Shown here one piece after another: positions 16,159 through 25,164 of a DNA stretch of 26,973 nt. Position numbers and translations under genes: made by a program. A model generated the notes under the pieces. It had not been told where the DNA came from, searched no databases, and saw only the letters and a list, made by a program, of their open reading frames with translations. The first letter of the stretch is position 1. Every line of letters begins with the position of its first letter. The stretch lies in assembly GCF_000972705.2 (NCBI RefSeq), contig NZ_LATL02000232.1:1-26973 (forward strand). Direction: 5' to 3'. Source of the stretch: Limnoraphis robusta CS-951. GTDB taxonomy: Bacteria > Cyanobacteriota > Cyanobacteriia > Cyanobacteriales > Microcoleaceae.

Positions 16159-17319
16159 GTGAAAAAAATAGCCTTAGAAGTGCCAAGCGTCTTATCAAAA
16201 GAGGATATTCTGACAAAATTGCTCAGTTATCTGTCTCAGTTTGACATGAATCAAAAGCGAGTTTTGATCATTTGTGAAGACGTCACCCGTGCAACACCTC
16301 TTTATCAATTTTTTCCTGATTTTTTAAAAGTTCTCCAAACACAAGCCAGTCAAATTAGTGTTATTTTTGCCTTGGGAACTCATCGCCCGATGACAACCCT
16401 AGAAATGCAACAAAAGCTGGGAATTTCTCCCGAAGCGGCGAGTCAAATTGAACTGATCAACCATAACGCTTTTGACGACTCGCTGTTAATAGAAGTCGGA
16501 AAAATAGATAATATTCCCGTTAAAATTCATCAGGCAGTCAGCGAACATGATATAATTATTGCATTAGGAAGTGTGCTTCCTCATCGTGTCGTAGGCTTTT
16601 CTGGAGGGGCAAAATATCTCTGTCCGGGAATTGCTAATAAAGCCGCTATTGATTACACCCACTGGAAAATAACTCGTTATTCAGAAGCAGAAATTATCGG
16701 CAAAATAGAGAATCCGATTCGTCAAATCATCCATCAAATTGCCGACTTGGTGATCACAACCTTTCCCAAAATCTATGTTTCGGTGAACTTTATCACCCTC
16801 CCCGCCGGAATTGCTCATTTATTTATTGGAGATTTTTATTCCTCTTACCAAGAAGCCGCCGAACTTTGTGCCGAATATTTCGTTAAACCCGTTGAAACTT
16901 GTTCAAGTATTCTCACTTATATTGATAACAAATGTGTTGATTTTTGGCAAGGTGCAAAAGCCATATATAACTGCGGTTCTCGCATCCAAGAAGGCGGAAA
17001 ACTGGTTATTCGAGGTGAACTTTCGGAAAAAATATCAGGAACTCACGGCGAAATGATCGCAAAGTTCGGCTATTCTAACCCAGAAACCATTCAAAATTTA
17101 GTTGATTCTGGAGAGTTAAGCAGTCCAGTTGTCGCCAGTCACATGATGCGAGTCAGTCAAGCGTTACAAAAATATCAAGTGATTTTGTCTTCAGAAAATA
17201 TTAGCCAAGCCGAATGTGAAGCCTTAAATTTAGGATATTTAGACCCGAATGACATTGATGAATCAGAGTTTGATTATGTGGTTTATAATGCCACAGATTT
17301 AATTTTAACAGCCGTATAA
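16159..17319 (+). CDS. LarA-like nickel-pincer-cofactor racemase/epimerase homologue
   Basis: Relative of lactate racemase LarA, which uses a covalently bound nickel-pincer nucleotide to move a hydride. Residues align at near-constant spacing with the Lactobacillus enzyme (numbers from memory): Asp41 and Arg44 (DVTRATP) with D72/R75, His75 (GTHRP) with H108, His142 with H174, the cofactor lysine Lys152 (GFSGGAKYLCPG) with K184, and His168 (DYTHW) with H200. All cofactor and catalytic positions I can place are kept. LarA is about 425 residues and this is 386, slightly short. Many LarA homologues act on 2-hydroxyacids other than lactate, so the substrate is open. The start is GTG with no clear Shine-Dalgarno. 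Homology begins at the first residues, so no later start fits. The LarB, LarC and LarE genes that make the cofactor are not in this window. Confidence 0.82.
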   Translation: MKKIALEVPSVLSKEDILTKLLSYLSQFDMNQKRVLIICEDVTRATPLYQFFPDFLKVLQTQASQISVIFALGTHRPMTTLEMQQKLGISPEAASQIELINHNAFDDSLLIEVGKIDNIPVKIHQAVSEHDIIIALGSVLPHRVVGFSGGAKYLCPGIANKAAIDYTHWKITRYSEAEIIGKIENPIRQIIHQIADLVITTFPKIYVSVNFITLPAGIAHLFIGDFYSSYQEAAELCAEYFVKPVETCSSILTYIDNKCVDFWQGAKAIYNCGSRIQEGGKLVIRGELSEKISGTHGEMIAKFGYSNPETIQNLVDSGELSSPVVASHMMRVSQALQKYQVILSSENISQAECEALNLGYLDPNDIDESEFDYVVYNATDLILTAV

Positions 17320-17332
17320 AGAGTTGTCAATT

Positions 17333-17938
17333 TTAATTTCCTTGATAAATACCACTCGCTAAAATACCCAGAATTCTATTGACATCGTTGAGATAATATT
17401 CGCTCAAATCAATGCTTAATGTTTGTTTCTCTAACTTTAAAAATTGCCAAATGCTGCCTGTTGTTACCGCACCATAAATGATTTTTATTTCCGTTGCGGC
17501 TTGCTCATTGAAAATTTGAGCCGCGACCATTTCCGCCGCACATTGACCCAAACCAGCATTAATATTTTCTTTCTTGGCTTCTACAACGATAATCACGGGT
17601 GCTGTTAACATCAGAATTTCTGGAGACTTCGTAATAATAAAATCACAAATTCCATTTAATCCTTTAGTTAAGTCAACGGTAAAATCAATCCCCGAAAATA
17701 AACTAATTTGCTCTTTTAACTGTCGGCGCAAATCCACCAATATCGGAGCAATAATCAGTTCAGAACGAGCTTTTTCACTATTACTTCCTAAAGCAATCGG
17801 TAGATGATAGTTGAGGGTTTCTGTGAGCAAATTACTGGCTTCTACTTTGGGAATATCAGCAAAAAGAGCGCGTTTTTCTAAGGTGACTAAACCGAACTCT
17901 TGTTTGGCTCTCGCTAAACTAAACTCACTGTAAGACAT
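17333..17938 (-). CDS. Hypothetical protein with PD-(D/E)XK nuclease-like core
   Basis: About 200 residues, a family I associate with cyanobacteria but without a known function. Numbered from the ATG at 17938, the central part fits the PD-(D/E)XK fold: Glu60 in a helix (SELIIAPIL), Asp99 on a strand (GICDFII), Glu120-x-Lys122 on the next strand (VIIVVEAKKEN), then a helix with Gln132 (GQCAAEM). The pattern recalls N-terminal domains of type I restriction subunits, but there are no methylase, specificity or helicase genes nearby. ATG at 17938 is preferred; an in-frame TTG at 17941 lies directly before it, and GGAGG (17949-17953 on this strand) serves either. The gene converges with the LarA-like gene, leaving 13 bases. 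Nuclease activity is inferred only from the motif. Confidence 0.7.
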   Translation of the reverse strand: MSYSEFSLARAKQEFGLVTLEKRALFADIPKVEASNLLTETLNYHLPIALGSNSEKARSELIIAPILVDLRRQLKEQISLFSGIDFTVDLTKGLNGICDFIITKSPEILMLTAPVIIVVEAKKENINAGLGQCAAEMVAAQIFNEQAATEIKIIYGAVTTGSIWQFLKLEKQTLSIDLSEYYLNDVNRILGILASGIYQGN

Positions 17939-18003
17939 CAAGCAACGCCTCCGTTGAGTTTTGAATGATTATATCATGTCTGCCGATGAATGAATAATGA
18001 TTC

Positions 18004-18108
18004 TGTAGGGGCGAGTTTCTTAACGTTTTCGAGTTCATTTTCTTTGTGTCTTTGTGTCTTTGTGGTAGATTAAAACAAAAAACAAGAGGCGCCAACAGCG
18101 CCCCTACA
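18004..18108. repeat. Terminal-inverted-repeat element, copy 1 (TGTAGGGGCG)
   Basis: TGTAGGGGCG (18004-18013) and CGCCCCTACA (18099-18108) are perfect ten-base inverted ends of a 105-base non-coding segment. Inside are about three tandem CTTTGTGT units (about 18043-18062) and a second short dyad. It has no open frame. The same end sequence recurs at 23759 and 26918. Confidence 0.75.
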
Positions 18109-18129
18109 AATTGAATTAAAATTCTAAAC

Positions 18130-19461
18130 CTAACGGAGTTTAAGAATTTGAGCCGTTAACGCTAAACTTTCTTCATACAAAATATCACGACCCCAACGTT
18201 GCAATTGCTGCGTCATTAGGGATTCAGCTTTTTGATCAGAAGTAGCTGTCACCTGTTCCGTGCGACAAGATTGAGCGCTTCCGCCTGATTCCATCCGCAT
18301 ACAACCCGTCGTTTCTGAACACAAAATCGTGCAGCAATTGGCATTTGGATTACTCGAAGTTAACCGTAAACCCACCAAATCACCAGGAATTTCGCCATAA
18401 TCAGCAGCCGGAATCGCCGCCAACTCAGCAACAATTTCCTTATCATTTGGCGCTTTAAACTTGACATATTTCAAGTCATAGTCTCCACCTTCAGAGGTAA
18501 AAGAAATCGGTTTCCAATCGAGGCGAGAAGCAAACCAACCCAAAAACATTAACGCTTGAGTTGCATTTCCCTTTTCATAATCAATCGCCACATTGTCAAT
18601 TTCACCCAACGACATCCGACGTTCAGGAGGGTCAAAAGCAGCCGCCGATAATTCTTGCCAAGGTGCCAAACGATGCCAATTCAAATCAGCAATGTAGGTT
18701 TCCTGTTCGATCAAATTCTGCATTTTCAGCAATTCTGATTCAGGATCACTAAAATAGCAAGAATCCACAATCAAACAATTACTACAACTTGACAAGCGCT
18801 TAAACAAATCTTGTTCAGGATTCGGCGTCGCCTTCCACCAAACAAACTTAGGTAAGTCAGGAATCATCAAAGACGCCACAACATCGCTCACCCGTTCTAA
18901 CGCTTCTTTGGTGCCGCGTAGGGTAATATATTCAGCACAAATCAGACTTTCTTCGCTCTTTTGCTGAATCGGACAGTAGGCAGAAACCTGAGCCGTGACA
19001 CCCGTATCTTCGCCCATTGTCGGACAAAGGGTAATAATCCGACAAGGATTTTGAGCAGCGATCGCTTCACTGATACTAAAACCGCGACTATCCAAATTAG
19101 TAATTTGTTGGCGTTCCGGGGGGAGCTTGGCAAATTCTTCGCGCAGTTTAGCCAGAGTATGTGAGTCTACCCGACCCGTAATACTCAAACCATAAACGTT
19201 TTGAGCTTCTCTAATCGCTTCGCGGGTGTTCGTACCGTGAATCCCATCCAGCGCCCCCGTATAAAATCCCAACCCACCCAGGAGTTGTTGGAATTCTTCG
19301 GGTTCATAAATAACCATACTAAACGTCGCGGCTCGAGTGGCGACTGCCTTGGTCTTTCCACCTCCGACGGCTTGAGAAAGCCAGATGCTATTTAACTCGC
19401 CCTCAATTTCGCTCAGGGAGATATCTTTTGGTTTTTGTAGCGCAACAAGTGGTGTACTCAT
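18130..19461 (-). CDS. opcA: Glucose-6-phosphate dehydrogenase assembly/activator protein OpcA
   Basis: OpcA activates and helps oligomerise G6P dehydrogenase in cyanobacteria. Residues about 55-110 form a peptidoglycan-binding-type helical domain (FQQLLGGLGFYTGALDGIHG), followed by the OpcA domain to the end (443 residues, near the usual length). The C-terminal part is cysteine-rich: Cys376, 377, 381, 387 and 399. Cys381 and Cys387 have the same six-residue spacing as the thioredoxin-controlled pair I recall for Anabaena OpcA, so light/dark redox control is likely. There is no signal peptide, so the peptidoglycan-binding fold probably serves protein contact rather than wall binding. The gene follows zwf on the same strand after 123 bases that hold a hairpin, and the order fbp-zwf-opcA is classic for cyanobacteria. 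Confidence 0.95.
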   Translation of the reverse strand: MSTPLVALQKPKDISLSEIEGELNSIWLSQAVGGGKTKAVATRAATFSMVIYEPEEFQQLLGGLGFYTGALDGIHGTNTREAIREAQNVYGLSITGRVDSHTLAKLREEFAKLPPERQQITNLDSRGFSISEAIAAQNPCRIITLCPTMGEDTGVTAQVSAYCPIQQKSEESLICAEYITLRGTKEALERVSDVVASLMIPDLPKFVWWKATPNPEQDLFKRLSSCSNCLIVDSCYFSDPESELLKMQNLIEQETYIADLNWHRLAPWQELSAAAFDPPERRMSLGEIDNVAIDYEKGNATQALMFLGWFASRLDWKPISFTSEGGDYDLKYVKFKAPNDKEIVAELAAIPAADYGEIPGDLVGLRLTSSNPNANCCTILCSETTGCMRMESGGSAQSCRTEQVTATSDQKAESLMTQQLQRWGRDILYEESLALTAQILKLR

Positions 19462-19503
19462 AGTATCAGTCGTTAGTGATTAGCTATTAGCTGTTCATTG
19501 TAG

Positions 19504-19525
19504 AGATGTTCTCACGTTCACATCT
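19504..19525. other. Small dyad between zwf and opcA
   Basis: AGATGT (19504-19509) and ACATCT (19520-19525) form a six-pair inverted repeat close to the opcA start. It could be an RNA stem or a protein site; nothing more can be said. Confidence 0.35.
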
Positions 19526-19530
19526 GTAGT

Positions 19531-19571
19531 CAGTCAAAAAGCAAGAGTTTTCAAGGTCTTACTTTTGACTG
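19531..19571 (-). other. Intercistronic hairpin between zwf and opcA
   Basis: CAGTCAAAA (19531-19539) and TTTTGACTG (19563-19571) are a perfect nine-base inverted repeat around a 23-base loop with a few more possible pairs. It lies 14 bases after the zwf stop on the transcribed strand. No strong T-run follows, so it looks more like an RNA stability or attenuation element that would set the zwf to opcA ratio than a full terminator. Confidence 0.5.
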
Positions 19572-19584
19572 CACTCCCCCAATT

Positions 19585-21114
19585 CTACAGTCGGCGCCAA
19601 CGATGACCATTGCGGTTGAGCAATAGTTCCGCTTCTACAGGTTCCCAAGTTCCGGCTTCATAGAAAGGAATCGCATCCGGGGCAGCAGGAGCATCCCAAG
19701 CTTCTAAAAGCGGAGTAATAATCTTCCAAGAGGCTTCTACTTCGTCATCTCGGGTAAATAGTGTTTGATCACCGAGCATACAGTCAATCAATAGACGAGC
19801 ATAAGCATCCGTATTCGGCTTACCAAAAGCGGTATCATAGCGAAAATCCATATCAACCGAACGGGTTCTCAAGGAATTTCCCGGTGTTTTCACCTCAAAC
19901 CGCATCGAAATCCCTTCATTCGGCTGAATTCGCAGGGCCAGAACGTTGGGGTTCGCTTGTTTGGCTGCCGACTGGAACATCAAATAGGGAACTTCTTTAA
20001 ACTGGATGGCGATTTCTGAGACTTTTTTCGGCATCCGTTTTCCAGTTCGCAGATAAAACGGCACCCCTTTCCAACGCCAGTTATCAATATGCAGTTTCAG
20101 AGCCACATAAGTCGGCGTGGTCGAGTTGGGGTCTGCTCCTTCTTCCTCTCGATAACCGGGAACAGGCTTACCTTTCATCCAGCCGGGAGTATATTGACCT
20201 CTAATGGCTGAGTGGTCGAGGTTGTTGATATCCGCCAAGTGCGTCGCTTGCAACACCTTAACCTTCTCGTTGCGAATGCTATCGGCATCAAGGGAGTTCG
20301 GGGCTTCCATCGCCGTTAGGGAGAAAACTTGCATCAGGTGATTCTGCACCATGTCACGCAACGCCCCGGAGGTTTCATAATAACCCGCCCGTCCTTCCAA
20401 ACCAACGGTTTCGGCAACTGTGATTTGGACGTGATCGACAAACTGACGGTTCCACAGGGGTTCAAAAATCGCGTTAGCAAACCGGAACACCATCAAGTTT
20501 TGAACCGTTTCTTTGCCCAAATAATGGTCAATCCGGTAAACTTGTTCTTCAGCGCAAACCTGACGCACAATCCGGTTAAGAACTTGGGCGGTACTCAAGT
20601 CGCGACCAAAGGGTTTTTCAATCACCAAACGATGTTTTTTCGGGTCTACTAACATTCCCGCAGCACCGAGCTGTTGAATGGCTTCCCCGAAGAAAGCAGG
20701 GGCGACAGACAGGTAAAAGACGCGGTTTCCTCGGGTTCCTCGGAGTTCGTCTAGTTCGCTGAGAAATGCTTTAAGTTTCTGATAACTTTCCTGCTGATCC
20801 ATGTTACCGGAACAGTAAAACAACCCCTTCGCGAAGTCGTTCCACAGTTCCTCCGATTGTAAGCCGCCGCCGAATTCTTCGACACCGATACGCATTTGTT
20901 CACGAAAATAGTCGTGAGTCCAGTCTCGGCGTGCCACCCCGACAATCGTCAGTTCCGCAGGCAGCTTGCGTTCGAGGCGCATCTGATAGAGGGCCGGAAC
21001 CAATTTGCGTTGAGTTAAATCCCCCGATGCACCATAGATGACTAAAATCTGAGGTTCCGGGATGCGATCTTGTTGCAGTCCAATCCGTAACGGATTTTCT
21101 AGTAGTGTAACCAT
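19585..21114 (-). CDS. zwf: Glucose-6-phosphate 1-dehydrogenase
   Basis: Oxidises glucose 6-phosphate to 6-phosphogluconolactone with NADP, the entry of the oxidative pentose phosphate pathway, which supplies NADPH in the dark. The coenzyme motif [10 protein letters not shown] is at 28-37, EKPFG at 166-170 (Lys167 substrate contact), and the active-site signature RIDHYLGKE at 194-202 includes the catalytic His. Length (509) is normal and the frame is intact. Cys101 and Cys187 are the cysteines seen in the N-terminal half; redox control in cyanobacteria is thought to act largely through OpcA, encoded next. The ATG is preceded by AAGGGA at a usable distance. A 407-base gap separates it from fbp, so it may also have its own promoter. 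Confidence 0.97.
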   Translation of the reverse strand: MVTLLENPLRIGLQQDRIPEPQILVIYGASGDLTQRKLVPALYQMRLERKLPAELTIVGVARRDWTHDYFREQMRIGVEEFGGGLQSEELWNDFAKGLFYCSGNMDQQESYQKLKAFLSELDELRGTRGNRVFYLSVAPAFFGEAIQQLGAAGMLVDPKKHRLVIEKPFGRDLSTAQVLNRIVRQVCAEEQVYRIDHYLGKETVQNLMVFRFANAIFEPLWNRQFVDHVQITVAETVGLEGRAGYYETSGALRDMVQNHLMQVFSLTAMEAPNSLDADSIRNEKVKVLQATHLADINNLDHSAIRGQYTPGWMKGKPVPGYREEEGADPNSTTPTYVALKLHIDNWRWKGVPFYLRTGKRMPKKVSEIAIQFKEVPYLMFQSAAKQANPNVLALRIQPNEGISMRFEVKTPGNSLRTRSVDMDFRYDTAFGKPNTDAYARLLIDCMLGDQTLFTRDDEVEASWKIITPLLEAWDAPAAPDAIPFYEAGTWEPVEAELLLNRNGHRWRRL

Positions 21115-21521
21115 TTACATTCCCTTGTCAATTTAGTTGAGGCGGTGACACTTTTTGTTTGTTTTAATTATCTGTTTTCGGTGATCAGCAAACCGTTAGA
21201 AATGAACACTTACCCATTTTGGCTTTTCGGCGAGGATTTTTTCGGATTCAAAGGCTCAATGAGCAAGCTTTTCAGCGATAAATAGCAGGTGAACCCGTTG
21301 GTTTATTTTTCTCCGTGATGGTCTAAAATTTTCGGGATTCCAGCTTAAGTTTTAATGCCTATTCCTACGGTGTTGATGAACTGATAACCCCGAACTGAAC
21401 TATCCGACTGGAGAAAACGATTTGACTTTTTCTTCCCGAGAACTGATCAACGAAGTCAACACTTTGACAAACAAATTAATGCCTACTTCAATTTCTGTAT
21501 CGTTTTACCTGTTGATCATGC
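21115..21521. other. Intergenic region between fbp and zwf
   Basis: About 400 bases without a supported gene. In many cyanobacteria a transaldolase gene (tal) lies between or near fbp and zwf; no trace of it is seen. The stretch probably holds the zwf leader and promoter. I found no well-placed -35/-10 pair on the minus strand and no strong terminator for fbp. Confidence 0.5.
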
Positions 21522-22586
21522 CTATTGTTCCTCCCGACGCGCCCGATCTTGAATAAAGGACTCGACTAGGGCAACATCTTCTTTACTACCAATCACCAGG
21601 GGTGTGCGTTGATGTAATTTGTCGGGAACCACGTCCATAATTTCCTGAGTTCCCGTAGAAGCCCGTCCTCCCGCTTGCTCCATTAAAAAGGCCATCGGTG
21701 CTGATTCATACAGCAAACGCAATTTTCCTTCGGGTTTTTTCACCGTACCGGGGTACAAAAACACACCGCCCTGATACAAAATTCTGTGGATATCTCCCAC
21801 TAAAGCACCGCTATACCGAGCCGTGTAACCGTCGTGACGGTGAACATAGCGGATATAATCACGAATCGATTCATCCCACTGCCAGAAGTTGCCTTCGTTG
21901 ACGCTATAGACAGGGCCGTGATCGGGAACTTTGATGTTCTCATCTGCAAGAATAAACTCACCCAAACTCGGGTCAAGGGTAAACGAATGAACGCCTGTTC
22001 CAATGCTGTAAACCAGCAATGTACTCGGGCCATAAAGGATGTACCCGGCGGCTAGCTGTTTATGTCCGTGTTGCAACAAGTCTGAAGCCGTACCGTCCTC
22101 ATCATTGCCTTCCTGTTGACGAATCGAGAAAATTGATCCGACATTCAGGTTGGTGTCTAGATTGGATGAACCATCCAAGGGATCGTATAGCAACGTATAG
22201 CGTCCGATGGGGCAGTTTTCGGGAATATAATAGGGGTTCTCCATTTCTTCAGAAGCCAAGCGGCAGACTAAACCGCTTTGTTTGAACACGGAGATAAACA
22301 CCGAGTTGGAGTAGAGATCCATTTGCTTGACTTCTTCTCCTTGAACGTTCACACTGCCTGTGAACCCCAAGGCATCGTCTACTAATCCCGCTCGGCTTAA
22401 ACGGCGTGCAATCAATTTTCCCGCAAGTCCGATGCGATTCATCAATGCACTGAGATCTTGAGCATCGGGTGAAAAACTATGGAGTTGTTCGAGAACATGA
22501 CGGGATAGCGTGGTGCAGTCCCGATCAATGTAATGCCCCTGATCCAGAGGATCGTTTTGCGTGGGCTTGGCTGGAATCTGAACCAT
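21522..22586 (-). CDS. fbp: Class I fructose-1,6-bisphosphatase
   Basis: Hydrolyses fructose 1,6-bisphosphate to fructose 6-phosphate for gluconeogenesis. The metal-binding signature [10 protein letters not shown] is at 135-144, Glu113/Glu114 lie in EEMENP, the substrate segment [17 protein letters not shown] at 258-274, and [15 protein letters not shown] at 293-307. Length (354) fits class I enzymes. I do not see the extra cysteine loop of the chloroplast light-regulated form, so it is likely the cytosolic type; photosynthetic flux in cyanobacteria usually runs through the class II FBP/SBPase (GlpX), not present here. The ATG has GGAGA a few bases upstream. It is the first gene of the fbp-zwf-opcA run on the minus strand. 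Confidence 0.96.
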   Translation of the reverse strand: MVQIPAKPTQNDPLDQGHYIDRDCTTLSRHVLEQLHSFSPDAQDLSALMNRIGLAGKLIARRLSRAGLVDDALGFTGSVNVQGEEVKQMDLYSNSVFISVFKQSGLVCRLASEEMENPYYIPENCPIGRYTLLYDPLDGSSNLDTNLNVGSIFSIRQQEGNDEDGTASDLLQHGHKQLAAGYILYGPSTLLVYSIGTGVHSFTLDPSLGEFILADENIKVPDHGPVYSVNEGNFWQWDESIRDYIRYVHRHDGYTARYSGALVGDIHRILYQGGVFLYPGTVKKPEGKLRLLYESAPMAFLMEQAGGRASTGTQEIMDVVPDKLHQRTPLVIGSKEDVALVESFIQDRARREEQ

Positions 22587-23088
22587 GATTATCGTCTCCG
22601 GTGTCTACTCGTTTCTCCTTGGACACTCTCACCCACAAGCTTTTCACTTGTCGAGAGATTCTTGCTTCTTCCCCTCTTAACTAGATTAGACTTTAGAAAA
22701 ATCTAATCCCCGCTACTATCGAGTCCTGAAGCATTTTAGTTTGACTTCCACTGGCGGCTCGACAGCAGAAGGATCTCCATCTATATTAAGGAGACTTTTT
22801 GGGTCAGACGGCCAAATTTTAAGCTAAGTTTTATATCTTTGGTTGATTACTCAAGCTGGATTTATTTTTTTTTCTTAAAAAATTAAGTTTTACTGTCCCT
22901 CGCCGCATTTTTTTCAGAAATCAGTATAAATAACTACTTTATTAGGGATTGGGGGTTGGGTGTTCGCCGTCAGTAGACAGTTTTCAGTGAACAGTTGAGA
23001 GCAACTAACGAACCCTTTAGGGGGTCTGCCCGCAAGATCGGATTTCGCGCTCGGGGCAGGAATATGTAGGTTTTGAAGTCAACAAGCT
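22587..23088. other. Intergenic region upstream of fbp
   Basis: About 500 bases without a supported gene; it should hold the fbp promoter and the 3' end of the J-domain gene transcript. Seen inside: a dyad GATTAGA / TCTAATC (22684-22690, 22702-22708), AT-rich runs with T-tracts (22859-22890), and an inverted repeat CTGCCC / GGGCAG (23026-23031, 23054-23059) in a GC-rich patch. None can be given a firm function. Confidence 0.5.
22684..22708. promoter_or_regulatory. Dyad in the fbp upstream region
   Basis: GATTAGA and TCTAATC form a perfect seven-base inverted repeat with an 11-base spacer, about 100 bases before the fbp start codon. The placement fits an operator or a leader-RNA stem; there is no further support. 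Confidence 0.3.
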
Positions 23089-23697
23089 CTAATAAACCTT
23101 TTCTAACTGCCGAAAATCACGTTCAACTTCGATCCAAAGTGCGCGATTATGCGGATCAGTTTTCAGAGCTTTTTTGAGATAAATTCTCGCTTTTTCCAGC
23201 TTTTTATCTTTAATTAGAGCGCGTCCAAATCGTTGATAAGTAATAGCTTGCCATTGACGAATTTCCACATCTTGCGGAATCCGTTCAGCCAAACCTTCGA
23301 TTAAAGCGATCGCTCTAGGAAAGCGTTGATATTTCAGCAATTGTTGCAATTCTCGATAAGAATTTTCCTTCAATTTTTGCTCGAGTTCTGAGAGTTGAGG
23401 GTTTCTTTTTAAGGCAGGTTCTTGACGAGTCACTTTCACCCGGAGCGGTTGAAAAGGCACTTGAGAAACAACCGTTTGCTGAGGTTCAGATGGACTAAAA
23501 CTTTCGGCTTCGGGTTTAGCAATATTCAGCAAAAACTTATAAGCTTCTGTCACCGCTATAAATTTTTCTCGGGCTAAGTGATCCGGGTTAACATCAGGAT
23601 GATAAAGCCGAGCCAGTCGCCGATAAGAAGCTTTGACTGCTTCTAAACTTGCACCAGATAGCAATCCCAATTGTCGATAATAATCTGCCGTATCCAT
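23089..23697 (-). CDS. J-domain protein with C-terminal TPR-like repeats
   Basis: Small DnaJ-like co-chaperone. Residues 4-58 are a J domain with the essential HPD motif at 33-35 and the usual basic helix II (KASYRRLARLY). A Pro/Glu-rich linker (about 60-100) leads to a helical C-terminal half with TPR-like units (RFPRAIALIEGLAERIPQDVEIRQWQAITYQ; LEKARIYLKKALKTDPHNRALW). There is no Gly/Phe region or zinc finger, so it is a class III J protein that probably directs DnaK to particular clients. It lies on the same strand downstream of clpR and clpP3, separated by a small repeat element, so co-expression in protein quality control is possible. Confidence 0.9.
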   Translation of the reverse strand: MDTADYYRQLGLLSGASLEAVKASYRRLARLYHPDVNPDHLAREKFIAVTEAYKFLLNIAKPEAESFSPSEPQQTVVSQVPFQPLRVKVTRQEPALKRNPQLSELEQKLKENSYRELQQLLKYQRFPRAIALIEGLAERIPQDVEIRQWQAITYQRFGRALIKDKKLEKARIYLKKALKTDPHNRALWIEVERDFRQLEKVY

Positions 23698-23758
23698 TCA
23701 GTTTGTATCAACTCCGTCAACCCTAATTTTAGTTAACAGCCTTTACAGTTTACAGAAT

Positions 23759-23822
23759 TGTAGGGGCGGGTTCCACACTGATCGATGTTTCCCACAAACA
23801 ACTGACATAAACCCGCCCTACC
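23759..23822. repeat. Terminal-inverted-repeat element, copy 2 (TGTAGGGGCGGGTT)
   Basis: TGTAGGGGCGGGTT (23759-23772) is mirrored by AAACCCGCCCTA (23809-23820), with one C missing in the right arm. The element is about 63 bases and fills the gap between the J-domain gene and clpP3. As RNA it would form a GC-rich hairpin just after the clpP3 stop. The interior resembles copy 3 at the right edge of the window. Confidence 0.7.
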
Positions 23823-23825
23823 CGT

Positions 23826-24422
23826 TTAAACCGGACGTTCTTCGATCACCTGATCAACTAAACCGTAGTTTCTAGCTTCTTCGGCGGATAGGAAGTAATC
23901 GCGATCCGTATCTTTCTCGATTTTTTCGATCGATTGATTCGTCCGTTCGGCGAGGATACTGTTTAACAGACTGCGAATTCGTAGAATTTCTCGGGCTTCA
24001 ATTTCGATATCCGTCGCTTGACCCCGAGTTCCGCCCATCGGTTGGTGAATCATAATTCGGGCGTGAGGGAGGGCGAGGCGCTTTCCAGGGGTTCCCGAAG
24101 CTAACAGGAAAGCCCCCATCGAAGCCGCCAAACCCACACAAATGGTCACGACATCGGATTTAATGTATTGCATGGTATCGTATATTGCCATGCCTGCTGT
24201 GACGGAACCTCCGGGGGAGTTGATGTAGAGATAAATCGGCTTATTCGGATCATCAGAGTCCAAATAGAGCATTGACGCCACAATCCGATTGGCTAACCCA
24301 TCGGTCACTTCTTGACCCAGGAAAATAATTCGTTCTTGGTTCAGACGGGTATAGATATCAACCCATCTCTCATATTGACTACCGGGAAGGCGGTAAGGAA
24401 CACTGGGAATACCAATAGGCAT
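23826..24422 (-). CDS. clpP3: ATP-dependent Clp protease proteolytic subunit (ClpP3 type)
   Basis: Serine peptidase subunit of the Clp protease. The catalytic triad is complete: Ser101 in [10 protein letters not shown], His126 in MIHQPMGG, and Asp175 in [12 protein letters not shown]. Length (198) is standard. In cyanobacteria the gene downstream of clpR encodes ClpP3, which forms a mixed core with the inactive ClpR subunit and works with ClpC; that name is assigned by this neighbourhood. It starts 37 bases after the clpR stop on the same strand, consistent with an operon. Confidence 0.95.
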   Translation of the reverse strand: MPIGIPSVPYRLPGSQYERWVDIYTRLNQERIIFLGQEVTDGLANRIVASMLYLDSDDPNKPIYLYINSPGGSVTAGMAIYDTMQYIKSDVVTICVGLAASMGAFLLASGTPGKRLALPHARIMIHQPMGGTRGQATDIEIEAREILRIRSLLNSILAERTNQSIEKIEKDTDRDYFLSAEEARNYGLVDQVIEERPV

Positions 24423-24459
24423 GACTATTTTCTCGCTCTTGCTAATAAAATTAACGAAA

Positions 24460-25122
24460 TTAAACAGCTAAAACAGGTTTTGGCAAATCTTTGCGGCTTT
24501 GCAGAACCCGATCAATTAAACCGTATTCTTTGGCTTGTTCGGGGGTCAAATAGAACATCCGATCCGTATCTTTAGAGATTCTCTCGATCGATTGACCTGT
24601 ATTCTTAGCCATAATTTCCAAAAAGGTTTGTTTATTGGCTAAGACTTCTTTCGCCCGAATCTGAATATCAGTCGCTTGACCTCGGGCGCCTGATTTGGCT
24701 TGATTGAGAATCAGCGTAGCATGAGGTAAGCTAGCACGGTATCCTTTTGTACCTGCTGACAAAATCATCGCCGCCGTTCCCATCGCTTGACCGATGCAGA
24801 TCGTATGAACAGGCGGTTTGATGTAGCTGATCGTATCGCAGATGGCAAAGGCTTCGGTTTCAAACCCGATCGCATCTCCTCCGTACCAGGAAGTCCCAGT
24901 CGAGTTAATGTAAAAATAGATGGGTTTATCGGGATCGTCGAACTGTAAGTACAGCAGTTGAGCAATAATCAGTTCGGTGACATCAATTCCGACTTGGCGT
25001 TTAATGTCATCAGATGAATACAATGGCAATCCCAGGTAAACAATCCGCTCTTTTAACAGCAGAGATTCTAAATCTGGGGGCGGTGTCCGAAGCGGGCTAT
25101 CGTTGTAGTATGAGCTTTGCAC
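24460..25122 (-). CDS. clpR: Inactive ClpP paralogue ClpR
   Basis: ClpP-fold subunit without a catalytic triad. Aligned with the neighbouring ClpP3, the serine is Gly115 (GQAMGTAAM), the histidine is Asn140 (LILNQAKSG) and the aspartate is Met189 (TDRMFYL). Loss of all three residues with an otherwise intact fold is the mark of ClpR, found in cyanobacteria and plastids, where it builds a mixed ring with ClpP3. The insert [17 protein letters not shown] (about 75-91) in the region after strand 3 is also typical of ClpR. Its promoter must lie to the right, where a decayed copy of the vWA gene start is found on the opposite strand. Confidence 0.95.
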   Translation of the reverse strand: MQSSYYNDSPLRTPPPDLESLLLKERIVYLGLPLYSSDDIKRQVGIDVTELIIAQLLYLQFDDPDKPIYFYINSTGTSWYGGDAIGFETEAFAICDTISYIKPPVHTICIGQAMGTAAMILSAGTKGYRASLPHATLILNQAKSGARGQATDIQIRAKEVLANKQTFLEIMAKNTGQSIERISKDTDRMFYLTPEQAKEYGLIDRVLQSRKDLPKPVLAV

Positions 25123-25164
25123 GGTTTATTCGGTATGAACTCTTCAAAAATTGTAGCTTGAACC

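Noticed and set aside
18043..18063. CTTTGTGT tandem units as a possible CRISPR or iteron array
   Set aside because: Only about three short units with no spacers, lying inside a small inverted-repeat element.
18130..19461. Peptidoglycan-binding domain as a sign of a cell-wall enzyme
   Set aside because: The rest of the protein is OpcA, there is no signal peptide, and the gene follows zwf; this N-terminal fold is normal for cyanobacterial OpcA.
24460..25122. ClpR as a mutated, dying clpP
   Set aside because: Loss of the triad with the fold and insert kept is the established state of ClpR in cyanobacteria, so it is a functional inactive subunit, not a pseudogene.
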